Source: Hyperoplus lanceolatus (taxonomy: Eukaryota; Chordata; Actinopteri; Uranoscopiformes; Ammodytidae). Taken from it: a stretch of DNA of 64,000 bases. The notes beneath the pieces were generated by a model, which ran no database searches, was not told the DNA's origin, and saw only the letters and a program-made list of their open reading frames with translations. The stretch lies in NCBI GenBank assembly GCA_026929865.2, contig JAMBYZ020000037.1:32788-96787 (forward strand), read 5' to 3'. Numbering within the stretch: position 1 is the first letter of the stretch; the number at the start of each line of letters is the position of its first letter. Below are positions 25,142 through 37,600 of the stretch, in pieces. Made by a program: the position numbers and the translations under genes.

Positions 25142-26377
25142 TTATGACCCTGCAGTGGAATGACTCTGGAATAACAGGGTGTTTTTTTAAAAATTGAATC
25201 CAAAATCATATCTAATTTCTCTGATATTTTCAATATCAAGTGGGCTTTTATTTTGAAACTACACATCAGAATATCCTGAAACTTTTTGTGTGGCTTCATG
25301 GGGTCGTGAACTATGACCCTGGAGTGGAATGACTCTGGAATAACAGGGCGTTTTTTTAAAAATTGAATCCAAAATCATATCTAATTGCTCTCATATTTTC
25401 AATATCTAGTGGGCTTTTATTCTGAAACTACACATCAGAATGTCCTGAAACTTTTTGTGTGGCCTCATGGGGTCGTGAACTATGACCCTGGAGTGGAATG
25501 ACTCTGGAATAACAGGGCTTTTTTTTTAATTGAATCCAAAATCATATCTAATTTCTTTCATATTTTCAATATCTAGTGGGCTTTTATTTTGAAACTACAC
25601 ATCAGAATGTCCTGAAACTTCTTGGGGGACCTCATGGGGTTGTGAACTATGACCCTGGAGTGGAATGACTCTGGAATAACAGGGCGTTTTTTTTTAAATT
25701 GAATCCAAAATCATATCTAATTTTTCTCATATTTTCAATATCTAGTGGGCTTTTATTCTGAAACTACACATCAGAATGTCCTGAAACTTTTTGTGTGGCC
25801 TCATGGGGTCGTGAACTATGACCCTGGAGTGGAATGACTCTGGAATAACAGGGCGTTTTTTTAAAAATTGAATCCAAAATCATATCTAATTTCTCTCATA
25901 TTTTCAATATCTAGTGGGCTTTTATTTTGAAACTACACATCAGAATGTCCTGAAACTTCTTGGGTGACCTCATGGGGTTGTGAACTATGACCCTGGAGTG
26001 GAATGACTCTGGAATAACAGGGTGTTTTTTTAAAAATTGAATCCAAAATCATATCTAATTTCTCTGATATTTTCAATATCAAGTGGGCTTTTATTTTGAA
26101 ACTACACATCAGAATGTCCTGAAACTTCTTGGGTGACCTCATGGGGTTGTGAACTATGACCCTGGAGTGGAATGACTCTGGAATAACAGGGCGTTTTTTT
26201 TTAAATTGAATCCAAAATCATATCTAATTGCTCTCATATTTTCAATATCTAGTGGGCTCTTATTCTGAAACTACACATCAGAATGTCCTGAAACTTTTTG
26301 TGTGGCCTCATGGGGTCGTGAACTATGACCCTGGAGTGGAATGACTCTGGAATAACAGGGCGTTTTTTTTTTAATTG
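25142..26377 (-). repeat. Minus-orientation satellite, ~7.3 monomers
   Basis: Ordinary inverted monomers, with the junction-linked monomer and reversed cttgatattg monomer first. No other sequence type. Confidence 0.95.
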
Positions 26378-26574
26378 AATCCAAAATCATATCTAATTTT
26401 GAAAATATGAGACAAATTAGATATGATTTCGGATTCAAAAAAAACGCCCTGTTATCCAGAGTAATTCAACTCCAGGGTCAAAGTTCACGACCCCATGAGG
26501 CCACACACAGAGGTCACCTGTAGAACACATCAGAATGTCCTGAATCTTCTTGTGTGACCTCATGGGGTTGTGAA
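26378..26574. repeat. Fold-back cassette 8, shortened by about one monomer
   Basis: Junction A is intact (arms 26,378-26,399 and 26,414-26,435). The plus segment is only about 115 bp, because the two plus monomers are fused into one: caactccagggtcaaagttc is followed by cacgaccccatgaggcc. The left B arm is therefore divergent, and a scrambled join (cacacagaggtcacctgtag) precedes the preserved right arm at 26,554-26,574. The loss is close to one monomer, as expected for slippage or unequal exchange between the two plus copies. Confidence 0.86.
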
Positions 26575-28328
26575 TTATGACCCTGCATGTGGATTCGACT
26601 CTGGAATAACAGGGTGTTTTTTTAAGTAATTGAATCCAAAGTCATATCTAATTTCTCTGATATTTTCAACCCCAAGTGGGCTTTTTTACCCTGAAAGTAC
26701 ACATCAGAATGTCCTGAAACTTTTTGTGTGGCCTCATGGGGTCGTGAATTATGACCCTGGAGTGGAATGACTCTGGAATAACAGGGTGTTTTTTTATAAA
26801 TTGAATCCAAAATCATATCTAATTGCTCTGATATTTTCAATATCTAGTGGGCTTTTATTTTGAAACTACACATCAGAATGTCCTGAAACTTTTTGTGTGG
26901 CCTCATGGGGTCGTGAACTTTGACCCTGGAGTGGAATGACTCTGGAATAACAGGGCGTTTTTTTAAAAATTTAATCCAAAATCATATCTAATTTCTCTCA
27001 TATTTTCAATATCTAGTGGGCTTTTATTCTGAAACTACACATCAGAATGTCCTGAAACTTCTTGGGTGACCTCATGGGGTTGTGAACTATGACCCTGGAG
27101 TGGAATGACTCTGGAATAACAGGGCGTTTTTTTTTTAAATTGAATCCAAAATCATATCTAATTTCTCTCATATTTTCAATATCTAGTGGGCTTTTATTCT
27201 GAAACTACACATCAGAATGTCCTGAAACTTCTTGGGGGACCTCATGGGGTTGTGAACTATGACCCTGGAGTGGAATGACTCTGGAATAACAGGGCGTTTT
27301 TTTTTAAATTGAATCCAAAATCATATCTAATTTCTCTCATATTTTCAATATCTAGTGGGCTTTTATTCTGAAACTACACATCAGAATGTCCTGAAACTTC
27401 TTGGGGGACCTCATGGGGTCGTGAACTATGACCCTGGAGTGGAATGACTCTGGAATAACAGGGCGTTTTTTTTTAAATTGAATCCAAAATCATATCTAAT
27501 TTCTCTCATATGTTTCAATATCTAGTGGGCTTTTTATTTTGAAACTACAAATCAGAATGTCCTGAAACTTCTTGGGGGACCTCATGGGGTTGTGAACTAT
27601 GACCCTGGAGTGGAATGACTCTGGAATAACAGGGCGTTTTTTTTTAAATTGAATCCAAAATCATATCTAATTTCTCTCATATTTTCAATATCTAGTGGGC
27701 TTTTATTTTGAAACTACATATCAGAATGTCCTGAAACTTCTTGGGGGACCTCATGGGGTTGTGAACTATGACCCTGGAGTGGAATGACTCTGGAATAACA
27801 GGGCGTTTTTTTTTAAATTGAATCCAAAATCATATCTAATTTCTCTCATATTTTCAATATCTAGTGGGCTTTTATTTTGAAACTACACATCAGAATGTCC
27901 TGAAACTTCTTTGGGGACCTCATGGGGTTGTGAACTATGACCCTGGAGTGGAATGACTCTGGAATAACAGGGCGTTTTTTTTTAAACTGAATCCAAAATC
28001 ATATCTAATTTTTCTCATATTTTCAATATCTAGTGGGCTTTTATTCTGAAACTACACATCAGAATGTCCTGAAACTTTTTGTGTGGCCTCATGGGGTCGT
28101 GATCTATGACCCTGGAGTGGAATGACTCTGGAATAACAGGGCGTTTTTTTTTAAACTGAATCCAAAATCATATCTAATTTTTCTCATATTTTCAATATCT
28201 AGTGGGCTTTTATTCTGAAACTACACATCAGAATGTCCTGAAACTTCTTGGGGGACCTCATGGGGTTGTGAACTATGACCCTGGAGTGGAATGACTCTGG
28301 AATAACAGGGCGTTTTTTTTTTTAATTG
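26575..28328 (-). repeat. Minus-orientation satellite, ~10.4 monomers
   Basis: The first 120 bases are irregular (ccctgcatgtggattcgac, ttttcaaccccaagtggg, ttttttaccctgaaag). The rest is a regular run of inverted monomers, many of the ttcttgggggacc type. Confidence 0.93.
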
Positions 28329-28689
28329 AATCCAAAATATTATCTAATTTTGAAAATATGAGGCAAATTAGATATGATTTCGATTCAATTAAAAAAACGC
28401 CCTGTTATTCCAGAAAACTCCAGGGTCATAGTTCACGACCTCATGAGGCCACACACAAAGTTTCAGGACATTCTGATGTGTAGTTTCAGAATAAACCCCA
28501 CTTGATATTGAAAATATGTGAGAAATTAGATATGATTTTGTATTCAATTTAAAAAACGCCCTGTTATTCCAGAGTTATTCAACTCCAGGGTCAAAGTTCA
28601 CAACCCCATGAGGTCACCCCATGAGGTCACCCTGAAAGTACACATCAGAATGTCCTGAATCTTCTTGTGTGACCTCATGGGGTTGTGAA
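28329..28689. repeat. Fold-back cassette 9
   Basis: Junction A arms at 28,329-28,350 and 28,365-28,385 differ by several bases (tatctaattt preceded by aaaatat; loop ends aggc; right arm lacks one G). The plus segment is short by several bases (ccagaaaactccaggg). Junction B arms at 28,597-28,617 and 28,669-28,689 are perfect. Confidence 0.9.
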
Positions 28690-31272
28690 TTATGACCCTG
28701 CAGTGGAATGACTCTGGAATAACAGGGCGTTTTTTTAAAAATTGAATCCAAAATCATATCTAATTTCTCTCATATTTTCAATATCTAGTGGGCTTTTATT
28801 CTGAAACTACACATCAGAATGTCCTGAAACGTCTTGGGGGACCTCATGGGGTCGTGAACTATGACCCTGGAGTGGAATGACTCTGGAATAACAGGGCGTT
28901 TTTTTTTAATTGAATCCAAAATCATATCTAATTTCTCTCATATTTTCAATATCTAGTGGGCTTTTATTCTGAAACTACACATCAGAATGTCCTGAAACTT
29001 TTTATATGGGGTCGTGAACTATGACCCTGGAGTGGAATGACTCTGGAATAACAGGGCGTTTTTTTAAAAATTGAATCCAAAATCATATCTAATTTCTCTC
29101 ATATTTTCAATATCTATTGGGCTTTTATTCTGAAACTACACATCAGAATGTCCTGAAACTTCTTGGGGACCTCATGGGGTCGTGAACTATGACCCTGGAG
29201 TGGAATGACTCTGGAATAACAGGGCGTTTTTTTTTAAATTGAATCCAAAATCATATCTAATTTCTCTCATATTTTCAATATCTAGTGGGCTTTTATTCTG
29301 AAACTACACATCAGAATGTCCTGAAACGTCTTGGGGGACCTCATGGGGTCGTGAACTATGACCCTGGAGTGGAATGACTCTGGAATAACAGGGCGTTTTT
29401 TTTAAAAATTGAATCCAAAATCATATCTAATTTCTCTCATATTTTCAATATCTAGTGGGCTTTTATTTTGAAACTACACATCAGAATGTCCTGAAACTTC
29501 TTGGGTGACCTCATGGGGTTGTGAACTATGACCCTGGAGTGGAATGACTCTGGAATAACAGGGCGTTTTTTTTTAAATTGAATCCAAAATCATATCTAAT
29601 TTCTCTCATATTTTCAATATCTATTGGGCTTTTATTCTGAAACTAATCATCAGAATGTCCTGAAACTGTTTGTGTGACCTCATGGGGTCGTGAACTATGA
29701 CCCTGGAGTGGAATGACTCTGGAATAACAGGGCGTTTTTTTAAAAAATGTAATCCAAAATCATATGTAATTTCTCTCATATTTTCAATATCTATTGGGCT
29801 TTTATTCTGAAACTACACATCTAAATGTCCTGAAACTGTTTGTGTGGCCTCATGGGGTCGTGAACTATGACCCTGGAGTGGAATGACTCTGGAATAACAG
29901 GGCGTTTTTTTTTAAATTGAATCCAAAATCATATCTAATTTCTCTCATATGTTCAATATCTAGTGGGCTTTTATTCTGAAACTACACATCAGAATGTCCT
30001 GAAACTGTTTGTGTGGCCTCATGGGGTCGTGAACTATGACCCTGGCGTGGAATGACTCTGGAATAACAGGGCGTTTTTTTTTAAATTGAATCCAAAATCA
30101 TATCTAATTTCTCTCATATTTTCAATATCTAGTGGGCTTTTATTCTGAAACTACACATCAGAATGTCCTGAAACTTTTTGTGTGGACCTCATGGGGTCGT
30201 GAACTATGACCCTGGAGTGGAATGACTCTGGAATAACAGGGCGTTTTTTTTTAAATTGAATCCAAAATCATATCTAATTTCTCTCATATTTTCAATATCT
30301 AGTGGGCTTTTATTTTGAAACTACACATCAGAATGTCCTGAAACTTCTTGGGGGACCTCATGGGGTTGTGAACTATGACCCTGGAGTGGAATGACTCTGG
30401 AATAACAGGGCGTTTTTTTTAAAATTGAATCCAAAATCATATCTAATTTCTCTCATATTTTCAATATCTAGTGGGCTTTTATTCTGAAACTACACATCAG
30501 AATGTCCTGAAACTTTTTGTGTGGCCTCATGGGGTCGTGAACTATGACCCTGGAGTGGAATGACTCTGGAATAACAGGGCGTTTTTTTAAAAATTGAATC
30601 CAAAATCATATCTAATTTCTCTCATATTTTCAATATCTAGTGGGCTTTTATTTTGAAACTACACATCAGAATGTCCTGAAACTTCTTGTGGGACCTCATG
30701 GGGTCGTGAACTATGACCCTGGAGTGGAATGACTCTGGAATAACAGGGCGTTTTTTTTTAAATTGAATCCAAAATCATATCTAATTTCTCTCATATTTTC
30801 AATATCTAGTGGGCTTTTATTTTGAAACTACACATCAGAATGTCCTGAAACTTTTTGGGGGACCTCATGGGGTTGTGAACTATGACCCTGGAGTGGAATG
30901 ACTCTGGAATAACAGGGCGTTTTTTTTTTAAATTGAATCCAAAATCATATCTAATTTCTCTCATATTTTCAATATCTAGTGGGCTTTTATTCTGAAACTA
31001 CACATCAGAATGTCCTGAAACTTTTTGTGTGGCCTCATGGGGTCGTGAACTATGACCCTGGAGTGGAATGACTCTGGAATAACAGGGCGTTTTTTTTTAA
31101 ATTGAATCCAAAATCATATCTAATTTCTCTCATATTTTCAATATCTAGTGGGCTTTTATTCTGAAACTACACATCAGAATGTCCTGAAACTTCTTGGGGA
31201 CCTCATGGGGTTGTGAACTATGACCCTGGAGTGGAATGACTCTGGAATAACAGGGCGTTTTTTTTTTAATTG
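28690..31272 (-). repeat. Minus-orientation satellite, ~15.3 monomers
   Basis: Regular inverted monomers. One has a short internal deletion (aaactttttatatggggtc, about 28,996). The part from about 29,060 to 30,060 is duplicated near 32,360-33,360. Confidence 0.95.
29060..30060 (-). repeat. Higher-order segment, copy 1
   Basis: An ordered set of rare monomers is shared with sequence about 3.30 kb downstream: aactaatcatcag (about 29,641 and 32,945), acatctaaatgtcc (about 29,816 and 33,120), ctcatatgttcaatatc (about 29,944 and 33,247) and ccctggcgtgg (about 30,040 and 33,343). A scrambled cassette lies between the copies. Confidence 0.83.
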
Positions 31273-31645
31273 AATCCAAAATCATATCTAATTTCTGAAA
31301 ATATCGAGTGGGTTTGATTCTGAAACTACACATAGAATGTCTGATCTTGGGGGACCTCATGGGTTGAATGACTCTGGAATAACAGGGTCTTTCACGACCC
31401 ATGAGGCCAAAACATAAAGTTCTCAGGACATTCTGATGTGTAGTTTCAGGAATGACTCTGGATATTGAAAATATGTGAGAAATTAGATATTTTGAATTCA
31501 ATTTAAAAAAACGCCCTGTAATTCCAGTCATTCAACTCCAGGGTCAAAGTTCACAACCCCATAAGGTCACCCCAGTGGGCTTTCACCCTGAAACTACACA
31601 TCAGAATGTCCTGAATCTTCTTGTGTGACCTCATGGGGTTGTGAA
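31273..31645. repeat. Fold-back cassette 10, scrambled
   Basis: The total length (373 bp) equals a complete cassette, but the first half is a patchwork. Minus fragments (gggggacctcatggg, gactctggaataacaggg) run to about 31,387. Plus fragments (cacgacccatgaggcc, tcaggacattctgatgtg) follow, then another minus-like scrap (ggaatgactctgg at 31,449) inside plus sequence. The right half is recognisable (caactccagggtcaaagttc), with B arms at 31,550-31,570 (one mismatch) and 31,625-31,645. A scrap gtgggctttcaccctg interrupts the 13-bp duplication. Either a multi-step rearrangement or a consensus error at a fold-back. Confidence 0.8.
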
Positions 31646-34600
31646 CTATGACCCTGGAGTGGAATGACTCTGGAATAACAGGGCGTTTTTTTAAAAATTG
31701 AATCCAAAATCATATCTAATTTCTCTCATATTTTCAATATCTAGTGGGCTTTTATTCTGAAACTACACATCAGAATGTCCTGAAACGTCTTGGGGGACCT
31801 CATGGGGTCGTGAACTATGACCCTGGAGTGGAATGACTCTGGAATAACAGGGCGTTTTTTTTAAAATTGAATCCAAAATCATATCTAATTTCTCTCATAT
31901 TTTCAATATCTAGTGGGCTTTTATTCTGAAACTACACATCAGAATGTCCTGAAACTTTTTGTGTGGCCTCATGGGGTCGTGAACTATGACCCTGGAGTGG
32001 AATGACTCTGGAATAACAGGGCGTTTTTTTAAAAATTGAATCCAAAATCATATGTAATTTCTCTCATATTTTCAATATCTAGTGGGCTTTTATTCTGAAA
32101 CTACACATCAGAATGTCCTGAAACTTTTTGTGTGGCCTCATGGGGTCGTGAACTATGACCCTGGAGTGGAATGACTCTGGAATAACAGGGCGTTTTTTTT
32201 AAAATTGAATCCAAAATCATATCTAATTTCTCTCATATTTTCAATATCTATTGGGCTTTTATTTTGAAACTACACATCAGAATGTCCTGAAAGTTCTTTT
32301 GGGACCTCATGGGGTTGTGAACTATGACCCTGGAGTGGAATGACTCTGGAATAACAGGGCGTTTTTTTAAAAATTGAATCCAAAATCATATCTAATTTCT
32401 CTCATATTTTCAATATCTATTGGGCTTTTATTCTGAAACTACACATCAGAATGTCCTGAAACTTCTTGGGGGACCTCATGGGGTCGTGAACTATGACCCT
32501 GGAGTGGAATGACTCTGGAATAACAGGGCGTTTTTTTTTAAATTGAATCCAAAATCATATCTAATTTCTCTCATATTTTCAATATCTAGTGGGCTTTTAT
32601 TCTGAAACTACACATCAGAATGTCCTGAAACTTCTTGGGGGACCTCATGGGGTCGTGAACTATGACCCTGGAGTGGAATGACTCTGGAATAACAGGGCGT
32701 TTTTTTTAAAAATTGAATCCAAAATCATATCTAATTTCTCTCATATTTTCAATATCTAGTGGGCTTTTATTTTGAAACTACACATCAGAATGTCCTGAAA
32801 CTTCTTGGGTGACCTCATGGGGTTGTGAACTATGACCCTGGAGTGGAATGACTCTGGAATAACAGGGCGTTTTTTTTAAAATTGAATCCAAAATCATATC
32901 TAATTTCTCTCATATTTTCAATATCTATTGGGCTTTTATTCTGAAACTAATCATCAGAATGTCCTGAAACTGTTTGTGTGACCTCATGGGGTCGTGAACT
33001 ATGACCCTGGAGTGGAATGACTCTGGAATAACAGGGCGTTTTTTAAAAAAATTAATCCAAAATCATATGTAATTTCTCTCATATTTTCAATATCTATTGG
33101 GCTTTTATTCTGAAACTACACATCTAAATGTCCTGAAACTGTTTGTGTGGCCTCATGGGGTCGTGAACTATGACCCTGGAGTGGAATGACTCTGGAATAA
33201 CAGGGCGTTTTTTTTTAAATTGAATCCAAAATCATATCTAATTTCTCTCATATGTTCAATATCTAGTGGGCTTTTATTCTGAAACTACACATCAGAATGT
33301 CCTGAAACTGTTTGTGTGGCCTCATGGGGTCGTGAACTATGACCCTGGCGTGGAATGACTCTGGAATAACAGGGCGTTTTTAAAAAAAATTAATTCAAAA
33401 TCATATGTAATTTCTCTCATATTTTCAATATCTAGTGGGCTTTTATTCTGAAACTACACATCAGAATGTCCTGAAACTTCTTGGGTGACCTCATGGGGTT
33501 GTGAACTATGACCCTGGAGTGGAATGACTCTGGAATAACAGGGCGTTTTTTTTTAAATTGAATCCAAAATCATAACTAATTTCTCTCATATTTTCAATAT
33601 CTAGTGGGCTTTTATTCTGAAACTACACATCTAAATGTCCTGAAACTGTTTGTGTGGCCTCATGGGGTCGTGAACTATGACCCTGGAGTGGAATGACTCT
33701 GGAATAACAGGGCGTTTTTTTTTAAATTGAATCCAAAATCATATCTAATTTCTCTCATATTTTCAATATCTAGTGGGCTTTTATTCTGAAACTACACATC
33801 AGAATGTCCTGAAACTGTTTGTGTGGCCTCATGGGGTCGTGAACTATGACCCTGGAGTGGAATGACTCTGGAATAACAGGGCGTTTTTTTTTAAATTTAA
33901 TCCAAAATCATATGTAATTTCTCTCATATTTTCAATATCTAGTGGGCTTTTATTCTGAAACTACACATCAGAATGTCCTGAAACTTTTGGTGTGGCCTCA
34001 TGGGGTCGTGAACTATGACCCTGGAGTGGAATGACTCTGGAATAACAGGGCGTTTTTTTTTTAAAATTGAATCCAAAATCATATCTAATTTCTCTCATAT
34101 TTTCAATATCTAGTGGGCTTTTATTCTGAAACTACACATCAGAATGTCCTGAAACTGTTTGTGTGGCCTCATGGGGTCGTGAACTATGACCCTGGAGTGG
34201 AATGACTCTGGAATAACAGGGCGTTTTTTTTTAAATTGAATCCAAAATCATATCTAATTTCTCTCATATTTTCAATATCTAGTGGGCTTTTATTCTGAAA
34301 CTACACATCAGAATGTCCTGAAACTTTTTGGGTGGCCTCATGGGGTCGTGAACTATGACCCTGGAGTGGAATGACTCTGGAATAACAGGGCGTTTTTTTT
34401 TAAATTGAATCCAAAATCATATCTAATTTCTCTCATATTTTCAATATCTAGTGGGCTTTTATTTTGAAACTACACATCAGAATGTCCTGAAACTTCTTGG
34501 GTGACCTCATGGGGTCGTGAACTATGACCCTGGAGTGGAATGACTCTGGAATAACAGGGCGTTTTTTTTAAAATTGAATCCAAAATCATATCTAATTTCT

Positions 34601-37600
34601 CTCATATTTTCAATATCTAGTGGGCTTTTATTCTGAAACTACACATCAGAATGTCCTGAAACTGTTTGTGTGGCCTCATGGGGTCGTGAACTATGACCCT
34701 GGAGTGGAATGACTCTGGAATAACAGGGCGTTTTTTTTAAAAATTGAATCCAAAATCATATCTAATTTCTCTCATATTTTCAATATCTAGTGGGCTTTTA
34801 TTCTGAAACTACACATCAGAATGTCCTGAAACTTTTTGTGTGGCCTCATGGGGTCGTGAACTATGACCCTGGAGTGGAATGACTCTGGAATAACAGGGCG
34901 TTTTTTTTAAAAATTGAATCCAAAATCATATCTAATTTCTCTCATATTTTCAATATCTAGTGGGCTTTTATTCTGAAACTACACATCAGAATGTCCTGAA
35001 ACTTCTTGGGTGACCTCATGGGGTTGTGAACTATGACCCTGGAGTGGAATGACTCTGGAATAACAGGGCGTTTTTTTTTAAAAATTGAATCCAAAATCAT
35101 ATCTAATTTCTCTCATATTTTCAATATCTAGTGGGCTTTTATTCTGAAACTACACATCAGAATGTCCTGAAACTGTTTGTGTGGCCTCATGGGGTCGTGA
35201 ACTATGACCCTGGAGTGGAATGACTCTGGAATAACAGGGCGTTTTTTTTTAAATTGAATCCAAAATCATATCTAATTTCTCTCATATTTTCAATATCTAG
35301 TGGGCTTTTATTCTGAAACTACACATCAGAATGTCCTGAAACTGTTTGTGTGGCCTCATGGGGTCGTGAACTATGACCCTGGAGTGGAATGACTCTGGAA
35401 TAACAGGGCGTTTTTTTTAAAAAAATTAATCCAAAATCATATGTAATTTCTCTCATATTTTCAATATCTAGTGGGCTTTTATTCTGAAACTACACATCAG
35501 AATGTCCTGAAACTTTTTGTGTGGCCTCATGGGGTCGTGAACTATGACCCTGGAGTGGAATGACTCTGGAATAACAGGGCGTTTTTTTTTAAATTGAATC
35601 CAAAATCATATCTAATTTCTCTCATATTTTAAATATCTAGTGGGCTTTTATTCTGAAACTACACATCAGAATGTCCTGAAACTTTTTGTGGGACCTCATG
35701 GGGTCGTGAACTATGACCCTGGAGTGGAATGACTCTGGAATAACAGGGCGTTTTTTTTTAAATTGAATCCAAAATCATATCTAATTTCTCTCATATTTTC
35801 AATATCTAGTGGGCTTTTATTCTGAAACTACACATCAGAATGTCCTGAAACTTCTTGTGGGACCTCATGGGGTCGTGAACTATGACCCTGGAGTGGAATG
35901 ACTCTGGAATAACAGGGCGTTTTTTTTAAAAATTGAATCCAAAATCATATCTAATTTCTCTCATATTTTCAATATCTAGTGGGCTTTTATTCTGAAACTA
36001 CACATCAGAATGTCCTGAAACTTCTTGGGTGACCTCATGGGGTTGTGAACTATGACCCTGGAGTGGAATGACTCTGGAATAACAGGGCGTTTTTTTTTAA
36101 ATTGAATCCAAAATCATATCTAATTTCTCTCATATTTTCAATATCTAGTGGGCTTTTATTCTGAAACTACACATCAGAATGTCCTGAAACTGTTTGTGTG
36201 GCCTCATGGGGTCGTGAACTATGACCCTGGAGTGGAATGACTCTGGAATAACAGGGCGTTTTTTTAAAAATTGAATCCAAAATCATATCTAATTTCTCTC
36301 ATATTTTCAATATCTAGTGGGCTTTTATTCTGAAACTACACATCAGAATGTCCTGAAACTGTTTGTGTGGCCTCATGGGGTCGTGAACTATGACCCTGGA
36401 GTGGAATGACTCTGGAATAACAGGGCGTTTTTTTTTAAATTGAATCCAAAATCATATCTAATTTCTCTCATATTTTCAATATCTAGTGGGCTTTTATTCT
36501 GAAACTACACATCAGAATGTCCTGAAACTGTTTGTGTGGCCTCATGGGGTCGTGAACTATGACCCTGGAGTGGAATGACTCTGGAATAACAGGGCGTTTT
36601 TAAAAAAATTGAATCCAAAATCATATGTAATTTCTCTCATATTTTCAATATCTAGTGGGCTTTTATTCTGAAACTACACATCAGAATGTCCTGAAACTTT
36701 TTGTGTGGCCTCATGGGGTCGTGAACTATGACCCTGGAGTGGAATGACTCTGGAATAACAGGGCGTTTTTTTTTAAATTGAATCCAAAATCATATCTAAT
36801 TTCTCTCATATTTTCAATATCTAGTGGGCTTTTATTTTGAAACTACACATCAGAATGTCCTGAAACTTCTTGGGTGACCTCATGGGGTTGTGAACTATGA
36901 CCCTGGAGTGGAATGACTCTGGAATAACAGGGCGTTTTTTTTTAAATTGAATCCAAAATCATATCTAATTTCTCTCATATTTTCAATATCTAGTGGGCTT
37001 TTATTCTGAAACTACACATCAGAATGTCCTGAAACTTTTTGGGTGTCCTCATGGGGTCGTGAACTATGACCCTGGAGTGGAATGACTCTGGAATAACAGG
37101 GCGTTTTTTTTTAAATTGAATCCAAAATCATATCTAATTTCTCTCATATTTTCAATATCTAGTGGGCTTTTATTCTGAAACTACACATCAGAATGTCCTG
37201 AAACTGTTTGTGTGACCTCATGGGGTCGTGAACTATGACCCTGGAGTGGAATGACTCTGGAATAACAGGGCGTTTTTTTAAAAAATTGTAATCCAAAATC
37301 ATATGTAATTTCTCTCATATTTTCAATATCTAGTGGGCTTTTATTCTGAAACTACACATCTAAATGTCCTGAAACTGTTTGTGTGGCCTCATGGGGTCGT
37401 GAACTATGACCCTGGAGTGGAATGACTCTGGAATAACAGGGCGTTTTTTTTTAAATTGAATCCAAAATCATATCTAATTTCTCTCATATGTTCAATATCT
37501 AGTGGGCTTTTATTCTGAAACTACACATCAGAATGTCCTGAAACTGTTTGTGTGGCCTCATGGGGTCGTGAACTATGACCCTGGCGTGGAATGACTCTGG

